Below are positions 11,301 through 24,328 of a DNA stretch of 64,000 nt, piece by piece (the first letter of the stretch is position 1; each line of letters begins with the position of its first letter). Source of the stretch: Macrocystis pyrifera. Lineage: Eukaryota > Sar > Phaeophyceae > Laminariales > Laminariaceae. The translations under genes were made by a program, and so were the position numbers. The DNA is taken from NCBI GenBank assembly GCA_031763025.1, contig JASSKH010000010.1:13533427-13597426 (forward strand), given 5' to 3'. The notes beneath the pieces are model-generated. The model was not told the origin of the DNA, did no database searches, and was given only the letters and a program-made list of their open reading frames with translations.

Positions 11301-14300
11301 TGTTCCTCGGCCATCACTTCACAATACGGTACCGACGCCCCAAAGATCCCGCAGGTGAGGGCCGGGGAAAGTTTTTTCAGGAATTACCCTGGGCTGGGTA
11401 ATCGATCGATCTTTTACTCCTACTCGTATAGCTCAGTAGGTAACACCTTCACACCTCTCCCCCCCCAAAGTCGGCTCACGGAAAAATTAAAAAAAAAAAA
11501 AAAAAAAAACGCGTTTCTTTACCCCAAAATCGGCCTTCTCGACCTTTTTCGGTAATGCAATAGCCGGCCGAGGGTCAGCCCTAACTAAGTACGCAGCAGG
11601 ACCGATATACGAAATCGTGAGCCGAGATGGTCTGCTTGTTCTGGTTGGTTGGGTGAGGACGGAAACGACGATACAGCTCGTACCTGGTACGAGCAGCAAC
11701 TGCTGTACACAACAAAGGAGACAACACACTCGAGCGGACGATTTTGTGTCTTGAGTCTGAAGATTATCCTCTACTATTAATTATCAAGAGGCACCCATGG
11801 TACACACGTTGTTCGCAGGTACATAATTGATGCCAATATTGCTGATATATATATATAATGTATATATACGGATTGCGTATAAATTATCGGTACGCGCGAA
11901 CTAACGAAATTGCGAAACAAGTGCGTACAATTATTACCGCTGTAGATTATTGTGAAGGTGTTACCTACTGAGCTACAGGGGTAAAAGGACGATCGATTAC
12001 CCAGCCCAGGGTAATCCTTATAACACTCTTTCCTCCTCTGAACGGCGGGGTCTTTCGGGCGTCGGTACCGTATATGGCCGCACGCTGGCCTACCCGCTTC
12101 GTTTTGAATACCTAGGGAACCAGGGAGACATGCTAATTGGGACGCACGCGCAAGCGTTTCTGTGAAAGGAACGTTCGAAGTGAGATTCGAGCCCGTGTCC
12201 TGCCGACGACGCGAAATGTGAAGGCTTTACCTACTGAGCTTTTAAGGGGTAAAATACCGATGGATCACCCAGCCCAGGGTAAATCCTTAAAACACTGTGC
12301 AGCTGTATGCAGTGATATCAAAACATTTCATATGTAGGCCATAATGCTTCTTCCGTACAGCAGAATAACAGACCAAGCAAGCGCTTTTTCCCTGTCGGAT
12401 ATCATTTTTTTAATAGGTCCCTGCAAACGGACGATAATTAGATAAAACGGTAGTACCAGGCATGGAATACACACCGGAAAAATTGCCCACTTGTGACAAG
12501 CTACGTGCAACCTCGTTTTTTTCTGTCATTTCCCAAATATAGACACACCCACTCGTTGAATTCTGCTGCTTCAGATTTTGTCCTCCTCCTATATACGGAC
12601 TGCCTGTGTTTCCTTCACGAGACCACACAACACCCGCAGTACGCGCGATCGAAGTATCACACACAGCTTTTGCAAATAATATGAGTTACGACCAACTCCT
12701 CGATAGATGTCACAGCTGTTGATTTTAATTTTTCAGAGTATGGCACTCGTGTGATTAGCGCTCTCTCAGTACTCGCGTGGACTACCAGGTGCAAGGTTTT
12801 TGCGTCTATCATAACGACACCCTTTCGTTTGACCCCTTTAGTACCGCAGTCCCGATCTGGGGACAAACCAGTCTAATTTCAAGTGATTTGTCCCCAAAAC
12901 GGGACTGCGGTACTAACACGGTTAAGCGAGCCTAAGGCCTCGCTTGGTATTGGTTGGAAGGGTGTCCGTGCGAATGCAAAACGCCACCACGGGGCTTCCA
13001 TGTAGGCATGGTACGGGGGGAGCTTTGTGCTGGATGGGCGGGTAGACGCAGACGAAACGCGTCGTTTGTATTTTGGAGGAAAACACTGGAATTGCTATCA
13101 CGGGGGTCCATAGTTAATAGGACCTACGATATACATAAAAACCTATATATTTACGTATTTTTACTAACAAAATTTGGTCCCGTTAACTATGGACCCCCGT
13201 AATATGATACGTGCGTAATACTGACGTGTGCGCATCCTTATATGACGTGGATATTGGCTGTAACGGCGGTGAATTACCTCGGAGACAGCGGATAAATTGC
13301 AATTTTTTGAAAGCTAAGGCTGTTGCTGAAAAAAAATATTAATAGTTGGTAATTTTTGAACGGGGAAGGCCAAAGGGCGAGGCTGCTGCTACTGCCGCTG
13401 AGGCCATATTGAATATTCTGCATGATTGAATACAATCGAATTCTGCGCTGTCCTGCGCTGGGCGTGAAAATGGCTGTAGCAACGGTCCGAAGGGCTCTGA
13501 GGCTGCTAATGGTCATACGGTGACCGTAGTCCATATTGAGCTTACTAGGACTGCAGTCCCGTTTTGGGGACATTTGACTCTAATTCTAAGTAATTTGTGC
13601 CCAAAATGAGACTCAAGTACTAAAAGGGTCCAGTCTTATACTACGGTTGAGTGTGCGCGTGAGGTCCGTATCGACCATAAATCGGTGGAACGTGAAATTT
13701 TATGATTTTTTTCCCCAAACGTAACAACCAACAGACTGGACGATTGTCAGCAATTCCAAAATGTCATAGCGCTCCAAGATAACTTGAATATAGTATACCG
13801 AAAGCTCTGCATTGCGTCGCCTGTAACTCTTGATACGTCACGAATTGGCGGTCCATGGCTGTGCCCAGACGTATAAAAGCATGTCCTAACTTTTGGGAGC
13901 AACCGGAATGTTTTTCCGTTTGATGCTGATGTGAAAAACGGCGATAGGCAGGTGTGGTTTTAAGCGTATTTCGGTACAATCTACTCCGCTACTGACAGTT
14001 GTAAAGCGCATCCACTGTTATTAAGAATCGAGGCTAGAGAAAGCTAGTTCGCGATATGGCGCACACTGATGAACAAAAATCACTCCAATCGTACACTCAA
14101 GTGAAAGAGTACCATCCCGTCAAAAAAAAAATTGACTAATTTTTTTATATACATTATGCAATGGGAAAGACGACACGTGAAAAGAAAAAAGCCAAGAAGG
14201 AACTACAAGAGGCTTTGTGAAAAAAACAACGAAGAGTTCCTCGCTCGCACGGGGAAAACAGTAGGAGAAGCGGGGAGAGACAAGCGCGCCGAGAGCATAG

Positions 14301-17245
14301 CGGAGCGCCGGGACTATCTTGCGTTGGGGCGACGCCATGACGGTTCTGCCCGTGCACGCGACGAGGCTGTGACCAAATGTGCTGCTGAGACCGAAGCTCG
14401 CCAATCGGCCGAGAGTCTGACCGAGGAGCGAAAATTGTCACTGGAAATCGAGGAGCGGCGGCGACTTGACACGACAGCGAAACTTTCCGGGGAGCGTCAA
14501 CACCGACTGCACGCGGCTGGCAGAAACGCGCGCAGCACTCGTAGCGGCGCTGGCAGCCGAGGAGGGGCGGAGGTGGGCAGAGGTGGCGAGGGTGGCGAGG
14601 CTGTCGGAGATGGGTCGCCACCTTCCATCGCCTCCTCTAGCTGCTGCGCTGCATGTTGCTGCTGCTCATCCTACCTTGTTATATTCCTTGCGAAGGTTTT
14701 TCCCTATTTTCTAATTCTTGGTCTCCTGAAATGCTTGTGAGCTTTGTTGGTCTCCAATGAAAAAAATGATGACGGCTGCTGTCAATTTTCTTCGTTGTGG
14801 TTGGTCGAAAAAAACGAAATTCATCTCTGCGCACGACGGTCAACGGACACCGATATTGCCGGTACCGGTTATTATAAAAGGGACTTGACGCGCAGGGCTA
14901 ACGGTCGTAGGAACCTAGGCTTGTGGAAGGAACCGATTTTACTTTTTCTGGCGATTTTCGGTCAGGCGGCCCGGATTTCCTGCTTCATATTTCTACGTTC
15001 TGGTTGTATCCCTTGGGGTTTTCTATAGGTTTTCTGGCTTCACCCAGGTCTAAAGGGCAGTGTAAAATAGCAACGGCTTGGTGTTTTCTGTAGGTTTTCT
15101 GGCTTCATTCCAGCTCTAGAGGGCCGTGTAATTAGCAATTAGCAACTCGCTGCGCCGGCACTGCTGCTGTACAAGTATGTGCATTTATATCATACAGGTG
15201 TAGCCATGATGTACTGGAATCTTACGGTGAACCTTGTATCCACTACTCCTTCATACGCTGGCATCTCCTCGTGCGCGAGGTGTGATACGTGCAGATTTAT
15301 CTAAGCAGCGTTTTGATCGTTTCGCGATGATACCTTTGTTAGCGTTTTTGTTGATGCCTGGTTTATATATATACCACTCTGCCCGTCCGTGTAGATAGAT
15401 GTAAGCAACCGTCTGGAATTTTGACATGACTATCGAACGGAGCTTATGCTTCCGGTCAGAGGTAACCCTTTCCTTTTCGCGTTGTGTTTTGCATGCTAAG
15501 TCGCCGTCTGCGGCCGTGCCGGCCTCCGACGTGCGTACTACCAGTACTACGTACTTCTGCCAAGTTTCTTCGTGCACGACTTTTTTTTTTGCCGCTAAAG
15601 TCGGGCTCGTATTTCATGTGATATCAAATGTACCAACTACCGCGCACCCCGCTTGCCCCCGGCTCCGCGTTATGGCAGCACCCCTCATCCCTTGTTGCTC
15701 CCCGTCCCGCTTTTCTTCCTTCCGTTGGCGTTGACTTGTCGTGCTCTCGATGCCGCCCCGATCGTCACTCGTGTTGATGCACAGATGATCGGGAAGCAGG
15801 ACCCGTACTTGAAGCTCTGGGTTGGGCGGGCGGGCACGAAGGTGCAGACCAAAGTGCACGACGGTGGCGGAAGCAATGCCACGTGGGGGGAGTCTTTCAA
15901 GTTCTCTGTCGAGGCGAGTCGTCGCCCCCCGGGGTGCAGTTTTGCGTGCGATGTGCCCCGCTCTTGTAGGCTGTGTTGTTGCATGAATCGTCTCAGGACC
16001 TATCATAACTCTGCTACGGGGGGGGGGCATAGTAAATAGGACCAAATATTGTTTGGTAAAAATAGGGAAATGTGTAGGTTTTTGTGTGTATACCGTAGGT
16101 CCTATTTACTCATGGCCCCCTGTAGTAGATGTTACCTGGTATTTGTTTTGTTGCCGGTGCTACTCGTATGAGTTGTCGTTAGGATGTTACAGCAGTAGAG
16201 TCCCCCCGAGCTACTGAATGTACCTTGGTAAGATGTTGAGTGGTTACTACCTGGTAGTCAGTACCAGCCCGCGCTAAGCCGCCGTTGACGCCATTCTTTC
16301 GAGGATTTGTTCATATACTTTCAGTCCCCTGAACTACTTCTAGGTAGTAAGAGGCTACGAGTTAGTAGTGGTCTACCCACTGAAACTAAGCTAATCCTAT
16401 AAATATTGTCCATGTCGTGTTTTGCGTGTTTTTTGCGCCAGTAGCAGTAATCGAGACCGCGACATGACCTGCGTTGTTCGGGCTCTCGCGCGTCGATATT
16501 TTGACGCAAGTAGGTATGATTTCGCGTGGCGAAAAAAATGCTTTTACTGTCACGGGCCGGGATGTATACTCGTACATCTAGACACTTTGTTTGTAGACAT
16601 GACACGTATCGGGCTCTGCAACTCTCGTTCGTCTGCCATCACGGAAGAGGGAAGCGTAGGAGTCGTCCTGCTTGCTTTCGGTGTGTTGAAGCTCGTTTTT
16701 TTTTTTGTGTGTGTGTTTGCCGTTTCCTCCAAAAATGCTCTGCACAGCGGTTGCAGGCGGAAGAGTACCTCTACTTCAAAGTCAAGAACAAGAATATCAC
16801 GGACACCAAGACCATCGGCTCGGGCAAGGTGGCAATAGAGTGAGAACCAACGTCTCGTATTTTGTTGTGTGGAACCAATATGCTCGCGAAAGTACAAACA
16901 TCTTCATGCTGCTGCGCGCGTGTCGCTCATCTCCTCACGTTGCGCTTCGGATGCATCCTCTCCCCGCCTCCCCCCGGCAGCCCGGACTGCTCGGTATGGC
17001 CGAAAGCTGTACGTACTGCAGTCGTCAGTTTTGTTTTCGCCCATTTCTTCAACCAATCAGAACACCCCCCTTAGAAGAAAAAGGGACCAATCGGAAAACT
17101 GCGGGCAGGGAAGCAGCTTTTCTCGCGTCGTTCGACCTGTGCGTCGCGGTCGTGCAGAACGACGCGCTCAGGTGGCGGGCGCACACCCGCGACGAGTACT
17201 ACAGATTATTTTTAAGTCGTCCCGTCCGCATCGTGACAATGACTC

Positions 17246-17278
<33 letters not shown>

Positions 17279-20226
17279 GTTACAACATCGGTCACGCATC
17301 GCAGCCGTGTCATCGCATGATGGGATGAGGGGGTGCTCCCGAACTGCTGTGTGATAAGCTGTGCCACAGGCGCGCAGGCAGCACGGCTGTACAGCAGTGT
17401 GGTGGTCCCTCTATGGTGCTGGTTGAGTAGGGTCGGTTGCCCGCTATGGGACCTATGGAATCGCTTCGCGCACACGGGGATTTATGACCGGTGCGGCAGT
17501 GTGCGGAGCAGTGCCGATATTTTGTTGGCTGGCGCATGCCTGCGCTGTGGAGGGGCCGCTGCCGCCGTACTCGTACTGCTGCACGCTCTTCCTTGATTGA
17601 CGCTTCCTGATATCGCCACAAAATCGTCGTTTTCTTTGCCTCTACACTTATCATCGAATCAAAAGGGTTCGTAGGCTTCGTACCTGGTATTTAATATTTG
17701 TGAGACAAAACGTACCAGATGCGACTAAAAATAAAGTGCTGCTATATAGATCGAGCAACGTTTAACCCCCTCTCGCAACTGTTGGAGATGACTGGCAAAA
17801 GGTTTTGCACGCAATATATGAAAACAACTTAATGAGCGCCCAACTGTTGGAGGTGTCTCTGTTAAGAGTAGGGACGGTGCATCCGTCTCGAAAGGGATGC
17901 GTGATCAATGGCCAAGTGACCAAGGCAAGCAACAGATGAGTACGCCCCCCCCCCCCCCCCCGCCCTCCACGCCTCCCTAACCAATCTATCCGTCTGCGAC
18001 CATGATTCTTCATCTCAAGGACATTCGGACCCACCATGGAAAGAAAGTGGTACAGACTCTATGACCCCAACGGGAGGGATGCCGGAGAGATACTCTTGGA
18101 AGCGAGGTTGAGCCGGCGAGGGGACAGAACCGACGCCACGGGAGAGCATGGCGGGAACGTGCTCAAGTGAGATTGATGCGGTTGTGCGCTGCGCACGGAG
18201 GGAGAGAGAGAGGGGGGCGTTTCATAGTGTGACGGTTACAAAATCACGGGAAGGGGGCGGGGGTTGTACTCTGTTGTGAACTTGAGATGGCATGCTTTGG
18301 TGAGCTTAAGATTCATGTGTGGTGGCCTTGTTAAAGACTTTGAATTTCATGTCGGGTGAACCTAACATTTAGATTTTATGTGTGGTGACCTTAAAATTTA
18401 GTTTTCCTCATCCGCCAGAGGTTGAAAAAAAAAACACACACACACAAACACACACAATATCCATTTTCCGTGTTCGTTTCCATTTGCGGAGTTTTTTTTT
18501 TCAGCAATCACCCATCGGAGAAGAATCCTGACAGCAGTGGCATCGTCGACGGTCTGATTCGTCCGCATCCCGACCCCAGCACTGACATCCAAGCGGAAAT
18601 ACAAAAGTTTGTTTGTCCCATACTCGTAGTCGATGTCCCATGCGTTTTCACCGCGCTTTCCTGGCCTTGTCGGGGTGTGTGCTCACGAGCCCGGAACTTG
18701 CTTGTTTTCCCCCCTTCATACCTTCGACGACTATGACACAGCAAGCATGTACACTGTCAATAGAGCTTACGGCTTGACCGACTACGGTAGCTCGGCCAAG
18801 ATGGTTGACACTCCACGCCACCAACTATTGAATACATGTTGATTCCGATTCCGAGAACTCTCCCGAGAGGTCGGGGTTAGGGTTTAGGTTATGTAATTGT
18901 TGAAAAGCGAAGTGTGTATTAAAACCGTTTTGTCCAGAAGCTCGGCTGAGTCGTATCAACGGCGGCAGCAAGCAGCAGCAGCAAGAGCAGCGGCAGCGGC
19001 AGCAGCACTGTAACACTAGAGTGGGTCGGAGACTCTAATCAGCGAGTTCCGTTCAGATTTCATGACGGGGTCGTTGTTTTTTGTCGATCGTATGCCTGCG
19101 CAGGATTCTCTTAATTTTTTGCTTTAGTCTCCAGACCCTGCCAGAGCAGGGGTTTCCCATCCATTGCGCGGCGCGCGTTTAAAGTCCGCGAAAGCTATAT
19201 GATGCCAAGCAGCAGCAGAACTCGGTGGCGCTGTAGGCTACGCACACACCTTTTCTGTGCATATTTTGTTGGCGTGAGTGACGAATGTCTTTTTTCGCTC
19301 CTTCGCGATTTCCGCCCTTTCGAATCGGACGAACCTCCCCCTTGGCCCTTGACCACTGCAACCATTTTTTGGGGGGACATGCTAACTACTCGGAAGTAGT
19401 GTGGGACACTTTTTTTTGTCAGTGCGCAGTGTAAGTAAGGGTGTAATGAACGGACAGTGCGTGGGCAGCGCTCATGGACAGAAAAAGAAGGTGGAAATCA
19501 CGGAGGAGCAAAAAGACCCTTCGTCACACCCTCCTTTCTCATCGTGTGCGCGCGCGCGTTTGTGAGTGAACCAATGAAGGAAAAATGAGGTAAACAACAA
19601 CAAAAAAAAAGTTGGGCGGTTGCTGTTACTCGTTCTTGCTCGCATTGAATTAATTGGCTTGTTCTCGGAAAGGTGACGCACCGCCCCTTCACGTCCGTCG
19701 CATGCTCCTCCTTCCCTCGCCCTCTTCACGTTTTTTTGTTTGCACACCCGACACTCGTGTTCGGGCGCGCGGCAGTGCGTCGGCAGGTAGAGGAGCGCCT
19801 TCGGGGGGTCCGACGGCACCAATGGCGTGGAGGACCGCAGGGGCGCACTCCTCTACTCGGCAGCACTATTCCACGAATCCGGTGAGGAAGGTTCCTCCGT
19901 AGGGCAGCTATCGGATTATCTCTCCCGCTTTCTAACCTCTCTTTCCCCGATGTATAGGCTAGATTAGATGCCGTGCCAAACTATTGAATGGCGTCCATAC
20001 CGTGGGTGGCGGCATCATCCACGCTCGTGTTCAGGCCTTCGCTTCCGCTCTCTCCTCTGCTTCTCCACACGATCATCATCGCCGTCATCAACCGGTAGTG
20101 TTACTTTTGCGGCATCCTCCCCGCCCACAATCAGCTGAAAGTTGCTGGGCCCCGCGTACGCTAGGTCCTGAGGTTGACGCGCTGCATTACTGCGTCACTG
20201 TGGAGAATTACCTTCGGCACGGCTCA

Positions 20227-20268
<42 letters not shown>

Positions 20269-23200
20269 ACTCGATATCATGCATGGCAGTACCCTCCCAT
20301 CTCTACAATGCCGGGACGGAGCTCGTCGGGTTTTCACCGACCAGGCAGACTTTGCTTGCACCAAGCGCGAAGCGCCGTGAGGTGTTGGGCGAGTCGCATG
20401 AAGGGTGAGCTGCATCCTACCAAGAACCGCTTCAGAGGCGGGTTTTCTTGCGTATGGATGACAAGCGTCAATGAATTAATTTATTTTCTGGTGTGGCCAC
20501 TTCCAGAGACAGCAATGGGAGTACTATGTAACCTCCTCTTGGGTGCGTTACCCTAAACACTACGTGATACGATCATCCTCCTTGTACGGAGTTGAGGTTC
20601 TCCCCGCACCGAAATGATATGATTCCACCGCCAGCCATGGTGACCGCCAAAAAAAAAAAAAAAACGCACCCTGATTGTCCAGTTCACGCAGTGAGAGGCG
20701 TGTTTTACAGAGTCGTCGCCAACCGACGCCAGCCCAACCTTTATATCTCCGTTGGCTTGGTAGGTGGTCCGCGTGCCTAGATCAATTTCGTGGGTTCGAG
20801 TCTCACCGAGTGCATGATCGTAGGGACTTTTTCTTGCATAAAAAAATGATCAGCGGAAAGCGCGAGAGCGTGAGTTAGCTACATTCGATGAAAATCGACG
20901 AGCAGTGGGAATGCTGAACCCTGTGAGCGACAAAAAAATAAAGGCACGTACCGGGGGGGGGAGAAGGGACGACACCTGTGACCACAGCTTGTCCAGAAGA
21001 TGCTGAGGATAAAACCTCCTACGAGTTAGGCTGGAAAGTAAAAGTGATAATTAAAAAAAAATGAAAATGTATATATATACAAGGTTACCCTTCGGGATGT
21101 GGGTAACGTGAAATCCCGGGGGCGTCGCAAGTTGAAAAAGGAGTCACAGGTAACACCCGTGCCGCTGTTCTTGGCGGAAACGGGAGCCACGGGTTAGCGT
21201 GTTGCTCGAAGGAAAGAGTACTAATGATTAATAGTAGTCGGAAGGAACCGAGTACTACTCTTTTTTGTGGTGGACACTATACTACTACATGCACGCGGTA
21301 CCATCGGTTGACTACTACACCGTCACTATACACCACCACCACTACTACGCAGATGTTGTACGGGTAGAAGCAACATGCACTCTACAAAATACTACCTGGT
21401 ACACTACTGCGACTGCCAACTATACTGGTACAAAGTATTACTGCTGACCAAACCCTCATACAATCTACAGACAATCTCAAACAGAGAGGTCGTATAACCA
21501 CGCGGTACCATGGATAGGGGCATGACTGCTATAGTATACTGTTTCTACACACCACCAGTAATACGTAGATAGATGCAGTACAGGTAGAAGCAGCATGAGT
21601 AAATACTGCACTACAATACCTACTACTACAGAACTGTTTGTTCCTATGATAGTACTAAAGCTTCCATACAACGGCGACGCAGCATGCAAGCGGTACTATG
21701 AGTTGGGGGCATTTACTATATATACTGCTACTACTCTTCTCAATGTACACCAATACAACTACGCAGATGGATGTACTGCTGTACTGTAGTAAAAACGGTA
21801 GAAGCAGCAAGCACGCTACAAACTATACCTGGTACTATGATACTATCACGACTACTCTTAATAGTGATGATTTCGTAAATGTACAGGCTATACCTATTCT
21901 ATACGGCGATTGATGGCATCTACTGCTATTTGCCACAGCGGTACCATGAGTTGGGGGCATGCCTGTTGTTATTACTATACTGCTGTTACTCTTAATGTAA
22001 ACCACAACTACTACGCAGATAGATGTACTGCTGTAGTAAAGGCTGAAGCAGCATGCACGCTACAAACTACCTGGTAACAAAATACTACGACTACTCTGTA
22101 ATATACCTGGTATAATAGATGATTTTGTACGTGTACAGGCTATCTATACCTGTTCTATACGGTTGTGGGCATCTACAGTAGTAACTTGAGCACATATGGG
22201 CCAGGTATATACATAGCAGCAGCAAGCAGAGGTAGACGGGCCGAGGTAGCCAATTTTGTGTTCGCGTATATGTGCTCGATGTGAGGTGTGTGGTGTATAC
22301 GTCAAAGGGCTATAGGTGAAACATATACGACGCTCGACAGACGTGTATTGCTGCTGCTTGCTGTATCTGCTGCTGCTTGCTGCCGAGGTTGATAAAAAGC
22401 GGGCGGTTTCAAAATTATTGAGATTTTCAACGCAGAGAACATTATATAGGCAGAGAAAATTCTCGTGCTCGCGCGGGATTGATTACATTGTTGACTGCTG
22501 CGAGCTCGCGGGTAGGTTTCCAAGCCCATTGCACAGGGAAAAAAGAGCACGAGACCACGATCACTCGATTGCTCGACCTGGTGAACACTGCACACACCCT
22601 ATGCGAACACTGCTGTTGTACTGCTGCTGCTGTTGTAGTGCGCACCGTGGCTGCACGTTGCTTTTGAAATACGGAGGAGGTGTGAGTTCGTACGAATCGT
22701 CGTCCTGCCCCTGCGCAGCACACCTTTCTCGAGATTAAAATATTATGTACGTACGTGGATGTGTTCGTTCCTACTTCCTAGGTTGACAGGAATCACGGCC
22801 CACACACGCGCACGCACAAACAAATGCGCTATCCGTGGCCGTCACCAAAGGGAGAGCTTGATGAACGACCGTTGCTATGCCGTGGCTGCCTCTGTAGAGA
22901 GGTCGAGGGACGGTGTGTGATCAGACATGATATAGCAGCAGCCAGTTTTCAGAAAGAAATATTTGAAATTGTGGGGTTTCCAATGTCCTGCTTGGCTCTA
23001 ACATGTCGGAATCATTCCCCGTAGTTATTTGCCAGAATTCGCGACTTCAGAGGCCCAGAGCACGCGCCACGGACCTCGGCCGGGGCTCGCATTAGCGCCG
23101 TGGTGTACACGTGGGCTCCCTGTGTGCCACGCAGCCTAGTGTGCGAGAGGAGACCCGCGGTCGGACGAGAAAAGTAAAATATTCCGGAAAAAAAGTTGAT

Positions 23201-24296
23201 TTGGTACAATATAATATATATTATATGAGGTATATATACCAGGTATATAAAATACGGCGGGGGGGGGCGTACTCATTTGTTGCTTGCCTCAGTCGTTTGA
23301 CCATTGCCCACGCATCCCTTTTCAGACGGAGCACAGTTCCTGTTCCAAATGGTGACACCTTCAACCTTGGGGCACTCATTACGTTTTTTTTCGATTTGGT
23401 GCATTGAGAAAAAAAAATGCTTATCCGAGCGGAGGGGGTGGATTCCATGGTGGAGGCAGGCAGTACAGGATGACGAGCGAGGCACAGTAGTGGTAGGAGA
23501 GGGGCAGGATTTTTGGTCGTTTTTTTGGTTCTGCGGTGATGGAAATGTTGCAACCCGTTGTGCCCGGCATCCGCGTATGGCCTGTTGAACTGTCGACCCC
23601 GACACCGTCTGTGCGTTTTCCCCGCAGGCTGCCTCTTTAATGCCAAGTTCCTTTCTTGACACCGCTGGGAAAAAACGCATGGTACGAATTCGTACCTCGA
23701 AGTCCATCATCCCGTGCGTCGCTGCTTCTTTCTTCGAACTCCGAGGACGGCGCGTGTAGGCGCTCCTAGCGTGTCGAGCAGGCGTTTGTCCGCTGCGTGC
23801 TTCTCACCCCGAAAATGTGTGCCGTGGGCGCATACGATTTATATAGCATGCATCTCTGTCGTACCGCGTGTCGTACCGCGAGCATACGCTTCTGATGCGT
23901 CCCACATGTGCGATGTGTCCCTGCCCTCTTTCTGTGTGTGCATACGTACGGGCATTGTACGCCTGTGGATTAGTGCAAGGGCTGCAAGCGACAGGACCAC
24001 GATTCTCCATCGATGAAAAGCCAAGCTACTTTTTTGGTCGCATATGGGGGCTTTTTAACCCTTGTCTCCTGGATAGTTCTCGATTGTCTCGTGCTCTATT
24101 AGTATTGCGGAGGACCGTAGTAAGTAGGACCTACAGCAGCAGTACGCACAAAAACCTGTACATTCTCCTATTTTTGCTAATAACTTTTGGCCCTATTTAC
24201 TGTTGTCCTCCGTAATAGTATGGTAGAACAGCAGGACGCCTCTCAGTGACACTACTCCTGTCTGTCCGCGCAATTCGTATCGTTCTGACAAAACTT

Positions 24297-24328
<32 letters not shown>

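Larger units (their letters stand above)
8306..15784 (+). other. Gene 1 intron 1, 7.5 kb, repeat-filled
   Basis: A phase-0 GT...AG intron. It contains MITE-A (8845), SINE-1 with a duplicated tail (9687-10284), several SINE-2 copies (9215-12290), two MITE-B copies (12832, 13542), MITE-A (13096), a coiled-coil-like open frame (14132-14740) and a small tandem repeat (15022-15136). Its length comes mainly from these insertions. Confidence 0.75.

Noticed and set aside
17129-17215. C2-like exon reading LCVAVVQNDALRWRAHTRDEYY
   Set aside because: It can be spliced in phase after exon 3, but joining exon 3 directly to exon 4 gives an uninterrupted C2 domain, and its YYRLF ending would duplicate the WYRLY of exon 4.
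18870-18900. Telomere-like ggttagggtttagg
   Set aside because: Fewer than three units; no array.
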